Positions 35,201 to 44,700 of a DNA stretch of 64,000 nucleotides are shown piece by piece. The notes beneath the pieces are model-generated. The model ran no database searches. It was not told the origin of the DNA and saw nothing but the letters and a program-made list of their open reading frames with translations. Numbering within the stretch: position 1 is the stretch's first letter; each line of letters starts with the position of its first letter. Made by a program: the position numbers and the translations under genes. The DNA comes from Vitis vinifera (taxonomy: Eukaryota; Streptophyta; Magnoliopsida; Vitales; Vitaceae), in the NCBI RefSeq assembly GCF_030704535.1, contig NC_081810.1, forward strand, positions 8,442,501 through 8,506,500, written 5' to 3'.

Positions 35201-38200
35201 TAAAGTCAACTTCCCCCCCTGTTGCCTTCCTGGCAAAAAAACTAACCTCAAGAGGAACCCAAGCATTCCACACAATATTAGTTGGGAAGGGGCCTACCCT
35301 TACTTCCTCAAGGATAGAATAGAGGGACTTAACAAAAAAGGATCCACTCTTTGTAACCTACCAAAACACCTCATCCTCCCTCTCCTCAACCACCACTTTG
35401 TCTTGAATCCTTGATAAGAAGCATTCCACCGTCCCAATCTCCCAGTGTCCAAAGAAGTTTGGGTTCCAACCACCCCACTCAAAAGAGTGCTCTGCCACCC
35501 AACTAACTAGAGTGAACAAGGAGGGAAAGGACACACATAAAGGCTCATCACAACACCATCTATCTCTCCAAAACTTGACCCTTCTCCCGTTGCCCACTAC
35601 GAAGAGAGTTATGGAAGAGACTAACTCCCACAATAGCCTTATAGCCTTCCATAGACCAACACCATAACTGTCCCTCACTTCCTTAGAGCACCAAACCCCT
35701 TCCAAATCCCCAAATTTACCACAAATAACTTTTCTCCAAAGGGCATCCCTTTCCTTAGAAAACCGCCAAATCCATTGGCAAAGAAGAGCTTTATTTAGAT
35801 AGTTAAGATGTCTAACTCCAAGGCCTCCTTTTCTTTTGTCTAAACAAACAATATCTCACTTCACTAAACGAGGATTATTCTCTAAAGCCCCACTTCCCCA
35901 CAAGCCCCTTTGAATCTTCTCCAACCTTAAGCGAACTCTCCTCGACATCCGAAAAAGTGACATAAAATAGATTAGCAAGCTAGTTAGCGTGCTCTTGACC
36001 AAAGTTAGTCTTAGGTGGTGTTTGTTTTTTTGCTGAATAGAAAAAGCCAAATATTTTGGCTTTTTCTATTCAGCTAAAAGTACCTTATTGATACTAATCA
36101 ACATAATTAAAGTGAACTTATTATCAATAAGTTTAGTTTAATGATGTTGGTTGATGTCAATGAGTTACTTTTAGCTGAATGGAAAAAGCTAAAATATTTA
36201 GTTTTTTCTATTAAGCCAAAAAACAAACACAACCTTAGAAATATATTGTCTTTTTCACATTGCTAATCTTTCTGAACCTTTCTTCAACCCCATCCCAAAC
36301 CACCACCGAGTTATGGATAGCTCCTAGAGGGAGCCCTAAATAAGTGGTTGGAAGTGCACCCACTTTGCAACCAAAAACAACAACCAACTCCATTACATTC
36401 GACACCCTCCCAATCTTCTTAAACACCACCCAAGTCCACAAGTGTAACGGGAAACCCAACACCCTCACCCATAGCTCCTTAGCATGACCCCCTTACCTAG
36501 ACCTTTTTTTTTTTTTTGATAAGTACCCTCTTTACCCAGAATCCAACCTCAAGAGTCACCTTTAACTCTGTTTCATATTGTGTATAGTAAGTTTTTTTAT
36601 ATAGTGAAAAATAAATAGGAAAGATATGTATATGTGTGTACACCTATCGAAAGTATGAAATATAGAGGTTAAACCATATCATATCAATAAAAATAGTGAA
36701 TGTGTGTGTGTGTGTGTGTGTCATCTTCAAAATTCCAACTTTTCAAGTTCATCATCATTCCTCTTTCACCAAAAAAGAAATAAAAATAATAATATATTAA
36801 GTAAAAAAATTTATTCGCTAATCACCATCATTTTTATTGTTAACATCCAAACCATTCAAATGAAAATTTATTCATTGTAAAATAAACTTACTTGACTTTT
36901 AATGTAACATTTGACAACAAAAATATAATTTTTCATATAAGATTATTTTACTTATTTCTCCTTTTTATATCTTTTAGGAGATTTTAAACAATTAATATTA
37001 ATATAATAAATTATTTAACCAAAAAAAATTAATTTTATTTCTCTAAAAAATTATAGAAAATAGTTGAAGATGTACGTATCGTTGTATCCTAATATCACAT
37101 ATTATATCGTGTATCGTATATTCATCGTAAGATACGCTTTAAAATAAGAAATGGATTGCGATACATATCAATTTCCATAAAAAATGTATCATATCGTTAT
37201 ATCTTATAGTGTATCGTAAGTTCTTTAAAAATATGTTTGTATGATACAAATTGAAAAACAGATTAAAAAATGTCATACAATAATTAAATAAAAATAAATA
37301 AATGCTAAACTATATGTGAATCAATAATAAAAACTTAAAAATTGATCACTTAAGAAATAATGAATGAACCTTTATAAAATGGAGAAGGAAATTAGGCAAG
37401 AATATGCATGATTCAAGATAGAGTAATACTAACTGTTACAAATCTTCCAAAAACTAATTCCTTACTGTGACATTAAACCACCATATGAAACAGCCATTTT
37501 CATGGCCTGTTGTGAGATGCATTTGTACGACAAGTATTTTCCCTCAAAAAATAGAGAAAAGGCAACAGAAAAAATGATTTCTCCAGAAAGAAATACAGGA
37601 CATTTAGTTAATGGTAAAGGGGTAGTTATTCCCAAAATTTAGCTCATAAATCAACCACCAAAAAAAAAAAAAATCAAAGAATCTACTATGTAGCATACCT
37701 CTTGTTCTTGTCTCGCTTTAACCAACAATTGATCCTGTATCTGCTGACATAAGTTTGAAAATGCCAAAGGATTAGTTGCAAGAAGCAATTTAGAGTTCTA
37801 ATCATCTTTAAGACAATGACATGGAAATACTGGATCACCTTAAAGAGGCAAATTTATTTATAATAATAATATAATTAATGGTAACTTCTCTTAAAATCAT
37901 TATTATCATCATAATCATTATTCCTATTATCACTACTACTAGTAATAATATTTGATGATGATGAAGCACACCCATCCAAACTACTGCTATACTATAACTG
38001 TAATAATATTTATTAACTGTCACAGCAACAATCCATTGGTATAGTCAGACTTACATTCTCCTTTTTAAAAGTGTGCCTTCGCTCATCACTCTTTGTTTTA
38101 GAGTCAAGTGCACCATCAGAATTAGGCTGCCAAAAAAACAGCAGTTTATCAGTATACATGTCATCACATCATTAAAAATATGAATCAATAAGAACTAGGC

Positions 38201-39778
38201 AACATGATAAATTTGAAATGACCTTTTATGATAAATTAAAAACATTTTGTAGTTAAAAAAGCTTTATTAACACTAACAAGAAAAAAAAATTCCTTATTGG
38301 ATAAATCATTATTGCTATTAGACATATATTAAAGACAAGAAATCTTTCAAGATAAAATATTCGAATCGGGATTTTTGAAGATAATGCGATAAAAAATCAA
38401 AAAGAAAAAAATTTGAGGGTCCTTCTCTTGAAAGGAGGATTTAAGGGACCACCATGGATGATTATGGCCTTCATGTTGTGCTGGCCATGTTTCAGAGACA
38501 AAGGATGGGACAAAAAAATAATAGAGTCCAATACACAGGACAAAAGAAAATAGCCCAGCACATGAATCACGCACTGAAACATAGCATTCACAAGCACATG
38601 ATTAAAACAATAATGAAGCAGGTACAATGTATAGACGGGGATGCTGACCGCAAATGACTGCAAAATATTATATGCAGCCTCAGAGGTGCTCACAGTCTCC
38701 AAATGTTGCACTAAGACCTTTTTGGTCTTCACTTCCTCTAATACAAAGAAAAGATAAGAAAGTAAAAAGGTGAGAGTGAGAGAGATAAAACAATCATTCG
38801 TAAGATTCATATCTAAATGTTGGCAAATAATCCAACACAAAGTCAATACAACTCATGCAAGCAGATGTTAATGTCACAGTTCTTATGCTCAATTTAACAA
38901 TCAGTATTGGTTTTGATTGTGCTATGGCATCCTGTTCCACATCAGCCCAAAAAAAATCACAAAAATATCTATGAATGAAGAGGACAATGCTAATCTCACC
39001 TTTTCCAGATGAATCAGAAATTGAGAGTTTCTCTAGATCTAACAAGGGCCGCTTCAGTGGCCTCTCATTGATTTCTAACCCTGAAACAAAAGAAATCAAA
39101 CCAAATCTCAATCCTCAAACATTAGCCCGTTTAGTTGCCAAGAAAAATGTGGAAAAACAAACCGCAGGAAAGTTCAAAATCTTGCTTTGCATGTAGGTTT
39201 TCCCTCTCTCAGATTCAATTTCTGTTACATTCTGCCCTTTCCAGGAGACTAAACAAAGTCTAAGCAGAAAGAAACATAAAATCCTGAAATCCTATGTCAT
39301 AACCCTAGGCCACAGAATTTGGTTCCACCACTACAAAAACAACCACATTCCGTTCGATTGCCAGGAAAAGTGAAACCAAAAAATGAGAAACAAACTTTAT
39401 TTTTTATTTGCATGTCACTCGGCTTTGGCCTATCAAAATATAAGAAATTTCGTGTCAACTAAACAAGCTGAATGAATGTTTTTGCTTTCTCGTGTCCCAA
39501 TTACAATATTCAAATTCCTATTTCGTTCCTAAGCATACTTTTTCTAGCGAGCAAACAGATGGATACGTAAAAATAAAAATAAAAAAAGTTGCCTAAAACT
39601 CACAGAAAGCTTCGAGCAGGGACTGGAAGGCTTTTCGCTTAACCCTAACGATCACCGGCTTTGCATTCGCCGAAGAGCCTTCACCAGTATTCGCCATGGA
39701 AGGGGTGCTGTGCTCTGAAATTGTGAAATTAGGGCTAGGGTTTTGAGTTTGGTGAGTTGGCTCGGGAGTCTCAGTCAT
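27305..39778 (-). CDS. RDM4: RDM4/DMS4, IWR1-type RNA polymerase assembly and nuclear import factor, ten exons
   Basis: Exons, in transcript order: 39778-39604, 39080-39000, 38737-38649, 38126-38055, 37740-37699, 28596-28448, 28360-28242, 27913-27826, 27743-27670 and 27564-27305. Phases join into a 382-residue protein. The N-terminus carries [14 protein letters not shown] followed by [20 protein letters not shown], the conserved start of plant IWR1-type proteins. The middle has [16 protein letters not shown], and the IWR1 block is about [12 protein letters not shown] then [19 protein letters not shown]. The C-terminal quarter is very acidic (Asp/Glu/Ser repeats) and ends WRWSYR. Family knowledge: yeast Iwr1 escorts assembled RNA polymerase II into the nucleus, and Arabidopsis RDM4/DMS4 binds Pol II and Pol V and is needed for RNA-directed DNA methylation and development. 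Intron 5 (28597-37698, 9.1 kb) is packed with transposons. Intron 3 has the weaker donor GTCAGC. All coding parts are intact. Confidence 0.93.
28838..29035 (-). other. Unexplained coding-like open frame inside RDM4 intron 5
   Basis: On the minus strand the frame from about 29025 reads [19 protein letters not shown] and continues [16 protein letters not shown] before a stop near 28840. The stretch is unusually Ala/Gly/Arg/Val-rich for this AT-rich intron and looks protein-like. A possible splice acceptor (ATGCAG) sits just ahead of it. I do not recognise the family. It could be a captured gene fragment, a cassette exon or chance. It lies left of the LINE at 29297. Confidence 0.35.
29247..29281. 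repeat. (TA)n microsatellite
   Basis: Uninterrupted TA dinucleotides, about 17 units, located directly before the target-site duplication of the LINE fragment at 29297. Confidence 0.9.
29297..29895 (-). mobile_element. 5'-truncated LINE, RDM4 intron 5
   Basis: On the minus strand the element ends in ttacctata plus an A-rich tail at its left edge. Its coding remnant (29506-29736) reads [17 protein letters not shown], the conserved zinc-finger-type region near the C-terminus of plant L1-type reverse transcriptases. It is flanked by GGCTTCAAAGA (29286-29296) and GGCTTCGAAGA (29896-29906), an 11-bp target-site duplication with one mismatch. The element is about 0.6 kb, truncated at its 5' end as is usual for LINEs, and inactive. 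Confidence 0.8.
31992..32178 (+). repeat. Copia 5' LTR
   Basis: 187 bp, beginning TGTGGAAATCCCG. The final bases are TTTCTTTA, whereas the 3' copy ends TTTCTTCA, so the canonical CA end has mutated to TA in this copy. It shares gtgtatacgttaaatagg and aaaaatacacg(a/g)ttgaatatacgattaaatgattct with the 3' LTR. Confidence 0.85.
32179..32190 (+). promoter_or_regulatory. Copia primer-binding site
   Basis: TGGTATCAGAGC directly abuts the 5' LTR and is the standard Copia site complementary to the initiator methionine tRNA 3' end. Confidence 0.9.
32220..34609 (+). pseudogene. Broken Copia gag-pol coding region
   Basis: The first frame starts at 32220 behind the primer-binding site. It keeps the gag N-terminal motif [14 protein letters not shown] but jumps to a later segment, so most of gag including its zinc knuckle is deleted. 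Protease is recognised by [12 protein letters not shown] (about 32658-32693), in which the catalytic DSG/DTG is lost. The gag-pre-integrase segment ([11 protein letters not shown], about 33075-33110), integrase (LVHSDLWGP near 33235) and integrase core to C-terminus (to about 33940) follow. The reverse transcriptase start [20 protein letters not shown] (about 34480-34550) ends soon after at a stop near 34610. The frame is broken near 32873, 33010, 33330, 33510 and 33942. The YVDD catalytic box and RNase H are absent. It is non-functional. Confidence 0.85.
34606..34669 (+). repeat. First 64 bp of a foreign LTR fused into the Copia element
   Basis: The sequence begins exactly at TGTGAAACCAAGG and matches the start of the solo LTR at 295 through ttgatgataacaaaa and aaggttta. 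It directly follows the truncated Copia reverse transcriptase and directly precedes the T run where the Copia 3' LTR resumes. It is most easily read as a nested LTR insertion that lost everything beyond its first 64 bp together with the left part of the Copia 3' LTR. Confidence 0.8.
34670..34775 (+). repeat. Copia 3' LTR, left part missing
   Basis: Aligns with the right-hand half of the 5' LTR from the T-rich stretch ttttccatattt onward and ends TTTCTTCA before the ATACT duplication. About the first 80 bp of the LTR are missing, replaced by the foreign fragment. Confidence 0.8.
36014..36234. mobile_element. Tourist-like (PIF/Harbinger) MITE, 221 bp
   Basis: The ends GGTGGTGTTTGTTTTTT and, inverted, GGTTGTGTTTGTTTTTTGGC form terminal repeats. 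A second inverted pair, gctgaatagaaaaagc against agctgaatggaaaaagct, lies inside. TTA flanks both sides (36011-36013 and 36235-36237). It sits in the reverse transcriptase remnant of the second LINE and is therefore younger than that insertion. Confidence 0.8.
36502..36527 (-). mobile_element. Tiny LINE 3'-end insertion
   Basis: A T run followed by gataagtaccctct reads, on the minus strand, as a LINE 3' terminus with A tail. Flanks ttacctagacc and ttacccagaatcc are similar enough to be a decayed duplication. ORF1 of the old LINE appears to continue on both sides. An insertion of about 25 bp would be an extreme 5' truncation; an alternative is that this is an unrelated T tract. Confidence 0.35.
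36576..37698. other. Remainder of RDM4 intron 5
   Basis: AT-rich with a (GT)n run at about 36699-36721. Between about 37070 and 37220 there are many copies of gtatcgta/tatcgt words, similar to those at about 29915-30045 on the other side of the nest. The two zones may be halves of an older repeat split by the LINE. No coding sequence is seen other than exon 5, which starts at 37699. Confidence 0.4.
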
Positions 39779-39893
39779 GGACTCATGAGTTGGAATCTGA
39801 AAGGAACGGCCTGACCAAGTCAGAAAATACTAATAGTGAGCTTTGATGTTTTGATCGCGCCGACTTTTTGGTTTTCTACAATCAACTGCATAC

Positions 39894-40225
39894 TAAGGCT
39901 ATGTTTGGTTCCCGGAAAATTTGAGGGAAAATGCGAGGGAAAGAAAATGCAAAGGAAAAGTAGAAGGAAAGAAAAAGTAAAGGAAAATAAAAAAATAAAT
40001 TAAAAGTTGATAAATTATTTTTTTTGTTACTTCAAACTCATTTTATTTATTTTAACTCATCAATATAAAGATTAAATAATTTAAAAATACATAAGTTTTT
40101 AATTAGTTTTAATTATATTTGATTTTCTTTGATATTTTTCATAAGACAACCAAATATGAGAAAATCATTTTCCTTAACATTTTTTTTCTTTCCTTTGTAC
40201 TTTCCGGGAACCAAACATAGCCTTA
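39894..40225. mobile_element. Inverted-repeat element (MITE) upstream of RDM4
   Basis: The ends TAAGGCTATGTTTGGTTCCCGGAAA (39894-39918) and its exact reverse complement (40201-40225) make perfect 25-bp terminal inverted repeats. The interior is A/G-rich on the left and T-rich on the right. If TA is the duplicated target, the ends are AGGCTATG...CATAGCCT, but I could not assign a superfamily. Related, more decayed copies occur near 52.0 and 53.2 kb. It lies about 115 bp upstream of the RDM4 start codon. Confidence 0.7.
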
Positions 40226-40238
40226 ATAATTAAATAAA

Positions 40239-41775
40239 GGGAGAATTACCTGGGTAGGCTGGAAAAAAAAATTACTAAAAAAGGTGGATAGATTTGATAA
40301 TTCTTACGAAGACCTCGTATTTTTATTGGACTAATTTATCCTAAATTTCTTAAATTCATTTACTAATTGAAAAGTACATCTTCTTTGCTGACAATTATAA
40401 AGTATAAGTACAATACAAATATAATATAGTTATAATAAAAAAAATATTATTATTACGATACATTACAATATGTCAAAATGACAAAATATGGAATTCGTTT
40501 TTTTACTGAATTAACGTTTCTAGGTTATCGTGTTGTATTCCTATCATAAAGAATCATTGTAAGCCAAAATTATAAAAAGACATCAAAAATATATTATTGT
40601 AATTTCAATACATGAAGTTGTTGATGATAATCTAAATGTATAAAAAAAATCTATAAAATTAATTTTTTATATAAAAATATAAATGTACAATAAAAATACA
40701 CTACAATTACAATATAAATACAATAACATTACAATACATTATGATAACATAAAATTTTCAAATTTTCAAATTTTGTATGAAACTGGGCAATTGTGGGTTT
40801 TTTTATATAAAAATATAAATGTACAATAAAAATACACCACAATTACAATATAAATACAATAACATTATGATACATTACGATAAGATAAAATTTCAAATTT
40901 CTTATGAAACTGGACAGTTGTGGGTTTTTTTGGCATATATATGTCTAATATACAACAAATATTGTTCTTTATTATACAAAATATGTCTCAATTGATTACA
41001 ATTTTGAGTTTTCAACGAAAATTCAAACATGTTCATAAATACCCAAATAAAGTGGTTCCAAACAACCAAAAAACAACTGAGAAATTTTTTTCTTCTGCCA
41101 TGTCAAACAAGTCTCAACAACAAAACTAAAATGCAAACATTTTCAATGGAAATCAATAATAATCATATCAAACAACCTGAAAAATAAATTAAAAATAAAA
41201 ACATATCTTCAATATGACCAAAATAATATTAAAAAATTCAAATTAATAAATTTAAATAACATTTTAGACAAAAAATGTAATTTCTTTCTCAAAATCTCCT
41301 TCAATATTTCAAATCTAATATTTTACATCTACATTGTTAAAATTATTAACTTTTTCTTCATTCAATCTGATTTTTAAATTATTTATTTATTTTTCCATAA
41401 ACTGACGTTTTTTTTTTTTTGTATTTAAAAAAAACTGACCTTTAATGGATTTCTTACTAGATTCACAAAAAAAAAAAAACAAGTTTTGTGTAAACGGTTG
41501 CAGATTACCTGAAGTGCTGGACCTTTTTCCGTTCTCTTTTTTCTTCTACAACACTGACAAGCTCCAAGTAGGTTAAAGAAAACTCTTTTTTATTTTCTGT
41601 TGCTTTTCACTTTGCTGTTACTTTTCACTTATTAAGCGTAGTATTGACATTTAAACAAAATAAGGCATTTGGAGGAATTATCATAATTTTACCCTATCCT
41701 TTACAATAATTATCATATTTACCCACCCTTATCGGTTATATTTTTCCCCAGCCTACCTTTAAGGGTAATTCTCCC
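40239..41775. mobile_element. Non-autonomous Mutator-like element with 9-bp target-site duplication
   Basis: TTAAATAAA flanks it exactly on both sides (40230-40238 and 41776-41784). The termini GGGAGAATTACC are perfect inverted copies and the inverted repeat continues in decayed form (ggtaggctgg, then gataatt) for about 70 bp. A 9-bp duplication with long terminal inverted repeats is characteristic of Mutator-like elements. The 1.5 kb interior has no transposase and contains an internal tandem duplication. The element lies about 450 bp upstream of the RDM4 start codon and 5 bp from the neighbouring MITE. Confidence 0.85.
40665..40925. repeat. Tandem duplication inside the Mutator-like element, period about 130 bp
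   Basis: Both units read tatataaaaatataaatgtacaataaaaatacac, acaattacaatataaatacaataacatta and end in gaaactgg(g/a)ca(a/g)ttgtgggttttttt. Divergence between them is small. Confidence 0.8.
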
Positions 41776-41784
41776 TTAAATAAA

Positions 41785-44700
41785 TGGATAAATAAAATAA
41801 AGTAATCATATTTTTTTTTTACAACACAAAAAGACACCGTTTTGATCACCCCAACCTCTTTCCCCCCGACAGAGCAGTTGTCACCGACGAGTACCAACCC
41901 CCCAGTAGTCTTTTCCTCCCCCATGCAGAGCACCGCCGACAAGTCCCCCCATAGTAAATCGCGATTAGATTAGTGAATCGATAACTTTTTCGATTCAATG
42001 ATTGGTTTTGTTATGAAAACATTACGAATAAAAATATTACTAAATGAATTAAAAAAATGCATTTAATAACATATTTATTTAAAAAAATTAATAAAAATAT
42101 TTAAAAAAAAATATTTTTATAAAATAATCATTTATCATATATTTTTATAGAAAATATTAAAAATGGTTTTTTTTTTTAGTTTTTAGAAGTATTTTAAAAT
42201 TTTTCTCAAACGTTGTTTTGGTATTAGAAGTGCATTTTAGAACCACTGTCATGGTAGAAAATAAAATATTGCTAGAAAAAATTACTTTGCAGACAAAGAA
42301 TATGTCGAGCAGGGCCAGGGAGCATACAACTACGATATAAAAAGGGTAAAATTCGAGTATTTGCATTGGATCTGGCGATTAGATTGTCTTTTATGCTTTC
42401 ACTGCAATCCTTGTCATCTTTACACGTGGAGTGGAGTAAGAATGACAGTAGATCTTTTGGAAAATTTATCCTCAATCATGTTGGTTCTTGGAAGCATTGA
42501 GGAAAAGGTCGGGGTGGGGACCAAACACAAAGGGAGGAAGGGACCACAATATTCCCCACCTCCATAGCATACAAAATATGAGAATCTCGTGTTCCCATTG
42601 AAATAATAGAGGGAACCATCTTCCACAGACAAATGATGGGAATCTCCTGTACCCATTCAAATAATAGAGGGACTGAATCTGATTGGGGACCATAATATTA
42701 AAATTAAAAATATACTTTTATTTTTCTTTCCAAGTACAATAATGTTTCCAAATCAAACTACAAGTCCAACTTCAAAAACAGAACCCTGAAACTAAAATAG
42801 TAAATAGCCAAGGGCCTCCTTGAAAACTCTTTGAACTTCCAATGGGGCATGGAAGTCGTGGACCAAGCCTGGTTGACACGTGACAGTGATAAGTGAGACT
42901 TTCCTCTGACTCTTGCAGTCTTCTGCATTTCGTAAAGGCACTCTCAATTTTTATTTTTATTTTATTTTTTCTCATTTAACTAACACTCTTTACTTTTCAC
43001 TTTTCACGATCGTAAAAGATACCTTGGAAATGATCACAAGTGTGGACAAATTTAAATTTTGCAATTTATTTTATTTTTAAATATTAAAAAAAAATAAAGT
43101 ACTAACCAAATATAATAAAAAAATTATATAAACTAACTACTATTGATTTGATTTATATGTAAATATTCATTTGTACTAAAATCTCGTGGATTTATATCAA
43201 TGCACACCATGTATTAGATTTGTCTTCAGCATTTTCTTATCTATTTAATTTATGAATGCGCTAGCATGATAAAGCCTCATAATGCTCGGAGAGGTAAGTC
43301 CTTATTTGATATCCTAGATCGGATTAAAGAGAAAGTTTCTCACACTATATAAGTATAAATTCATCTTAATCATGTAAACTTGTTTTAAAGTCATGAGGAT
43401 TTTTTTGAATCAAGAGCGAACAATATCTAAATGATTGAAAGTAGATCATTATAAATGGTATCAGAAACGACCTTCAAACTTGATATAGGAGTTTGTTTGG
43501 TTTTATATGGGGTGTTTATTTATTTAGTCTCATAATCTCATGAGATACAAAAAGAACGTTATGTTTATACGAAGAAGTGTTTATAAGTATTTTTCTAATC
43601 ATATAGATATATTTTTAAAATCGTGAAGGCTCCTTGATCTTAAAGAAAACAATATTTATATAGTTGGAGTGACTTGTTACAATCCTTATCCTCTTCACTT
43701 GGGTTTTTATTTTTATTTTTTGTTAAAAAATTCACACTCAAATGGATTATACACGAGTTCCTTGATTACCACTTAGTGATGCGATATGATGAGTTTATTT
43801 ATTTATTGTCTATGCTCCCTCCACTCATTTCCTCTACATGAATGCATAGTCTCACGTGCAGTGCGAAACTCCATGATTCCTCTTTATGTGATGAGTTCGT
43901 TTTTATTCATCATTCATGTCCCACTTGACCCAGTCATCCAATAAAGGTGTGGTTTTGCATACCATGTTCTCCAATTACCACTTGGTTATATGATAAGTTC
44001 ACTTCTTTTTTTCCTTGGTCCCATGCTCGACTTGATTCATGTCCTGACTCTGTCCCGCATGAACTCATAATTCGATCTACGATGTGACAATTTTGTTAGA
44101 TATTGAGAGAATCAGCACATGGCTTGAGCTTGTGGTCACCCTTTTACATTTTCTTTAATACCCTAATTTCTTCATGTGGGCTCTTTTGGAATAATGATTG
44201 GTTAAGAAACTAAATTAAACATCATAAGATAATTTTACCGAGCTTAGTTGCATTTTACCTTGGAGAAGCTCTGCCAAGAAACTTATGATCACATGTAGCA
44301 CTATTATTTATTTTCTTTCCATTTAAATGAAAAAATTATTTGGTATTTATTTTTGACATATCTTTCACATGTCAAGCCCAAAATAGAATGGAAAATGACC
44401 CATAAACGCCACCTACTTGAAAGTGAATTCCAAACCATAAAAATGAATAGCTACTAGTCCTCCTATCCTCCATATGTCACTCATGTAATTGGCCTTCAAG
44501 TTGAATGTTAGGTGGCACACTTGAAACCCACTATGAGAAAAAAAAAAAAAAAAAACAAATGATGGAAGTTATGTTCGACGTCCTTTTAATCATCAATTGC
44601 GAAAATTCAAGAATTTGGTTGAATTGAATACTTCCAAGTTGTTAGTATCCATTCATTTATAATAAAATAAAGTTTCTCTTAAATCACCCTATCAACTAAT

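Larger units (their letters stand above)
31866..36408 (-). mobile_element. Second LINE, 5'-truncated, inserted in ORF1 of the first and split by a Copia element
   Basis: The duplicated target CCCAATCTT occurs at 31857-31865 and 36409-36417. On the minus strand the tail is the T run at 31864-31880 followed by ttacctatc, so 31866-31991 is the LINE 3' UTR. The coding part lies right of the Copia (34781-36408). It contains, in LINE order, [18 protein letters not shown] (reverse transcriptase, about 36300-36365), [20 protein letters not shown] (about 35940-36010), the post-RT region (35358-35705) and [17 protein letters not shown] near 34900-34985. The 5' end falls within the reverse transcriptase, a usual truncation. 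Stops and frameshifts show it is dead. A MITE sits inside it at 36014. Confidence 0.75.
30046..36575 (-). mobile_element. Old LINE (host of the nest): ORF1 and 3' UTR, split by later insertions
   Basis: The left part (30046-31865) has, on the minus strand, a tail at its left edge (ttacctatcaaaaaag), a 3' UTR, then ORF1 fragments including [13 protein letters not shown] (around 30370-30410) and [13 protein letters not shown] (around 31810-31860). The right part (36409-36575) continues the same ORF1 upstream: [23 protein letters not shown], a DUF4283-type motif, and farther up [10 protein letters not shown]. The two halves meet at the CCCAATCTT duplication that brackets the second LINE. ORF1 is broken by several frame changes. 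The endonuclease and reverse transcriptase expected between ORF1 and the 3' UTR are missing, so a large internal deletion has occurred. The 5' boundary near 36575 is approximate. Confidence 0.65.

Noticed and set aside
38347..38846. A 149-residue minus-strand frame in the RDM4 gene
   Set aside because: It is exon 3 of RDM4 read through into the following intron; hydrophobic intron translation gives a false membrane protein.
43430..43480. A Copia-like primer-binding site (atggtatcagaaacg)
   Set aside because: The match is partial and no LTR end precedes it, so a Copia element cannot be claimed here.
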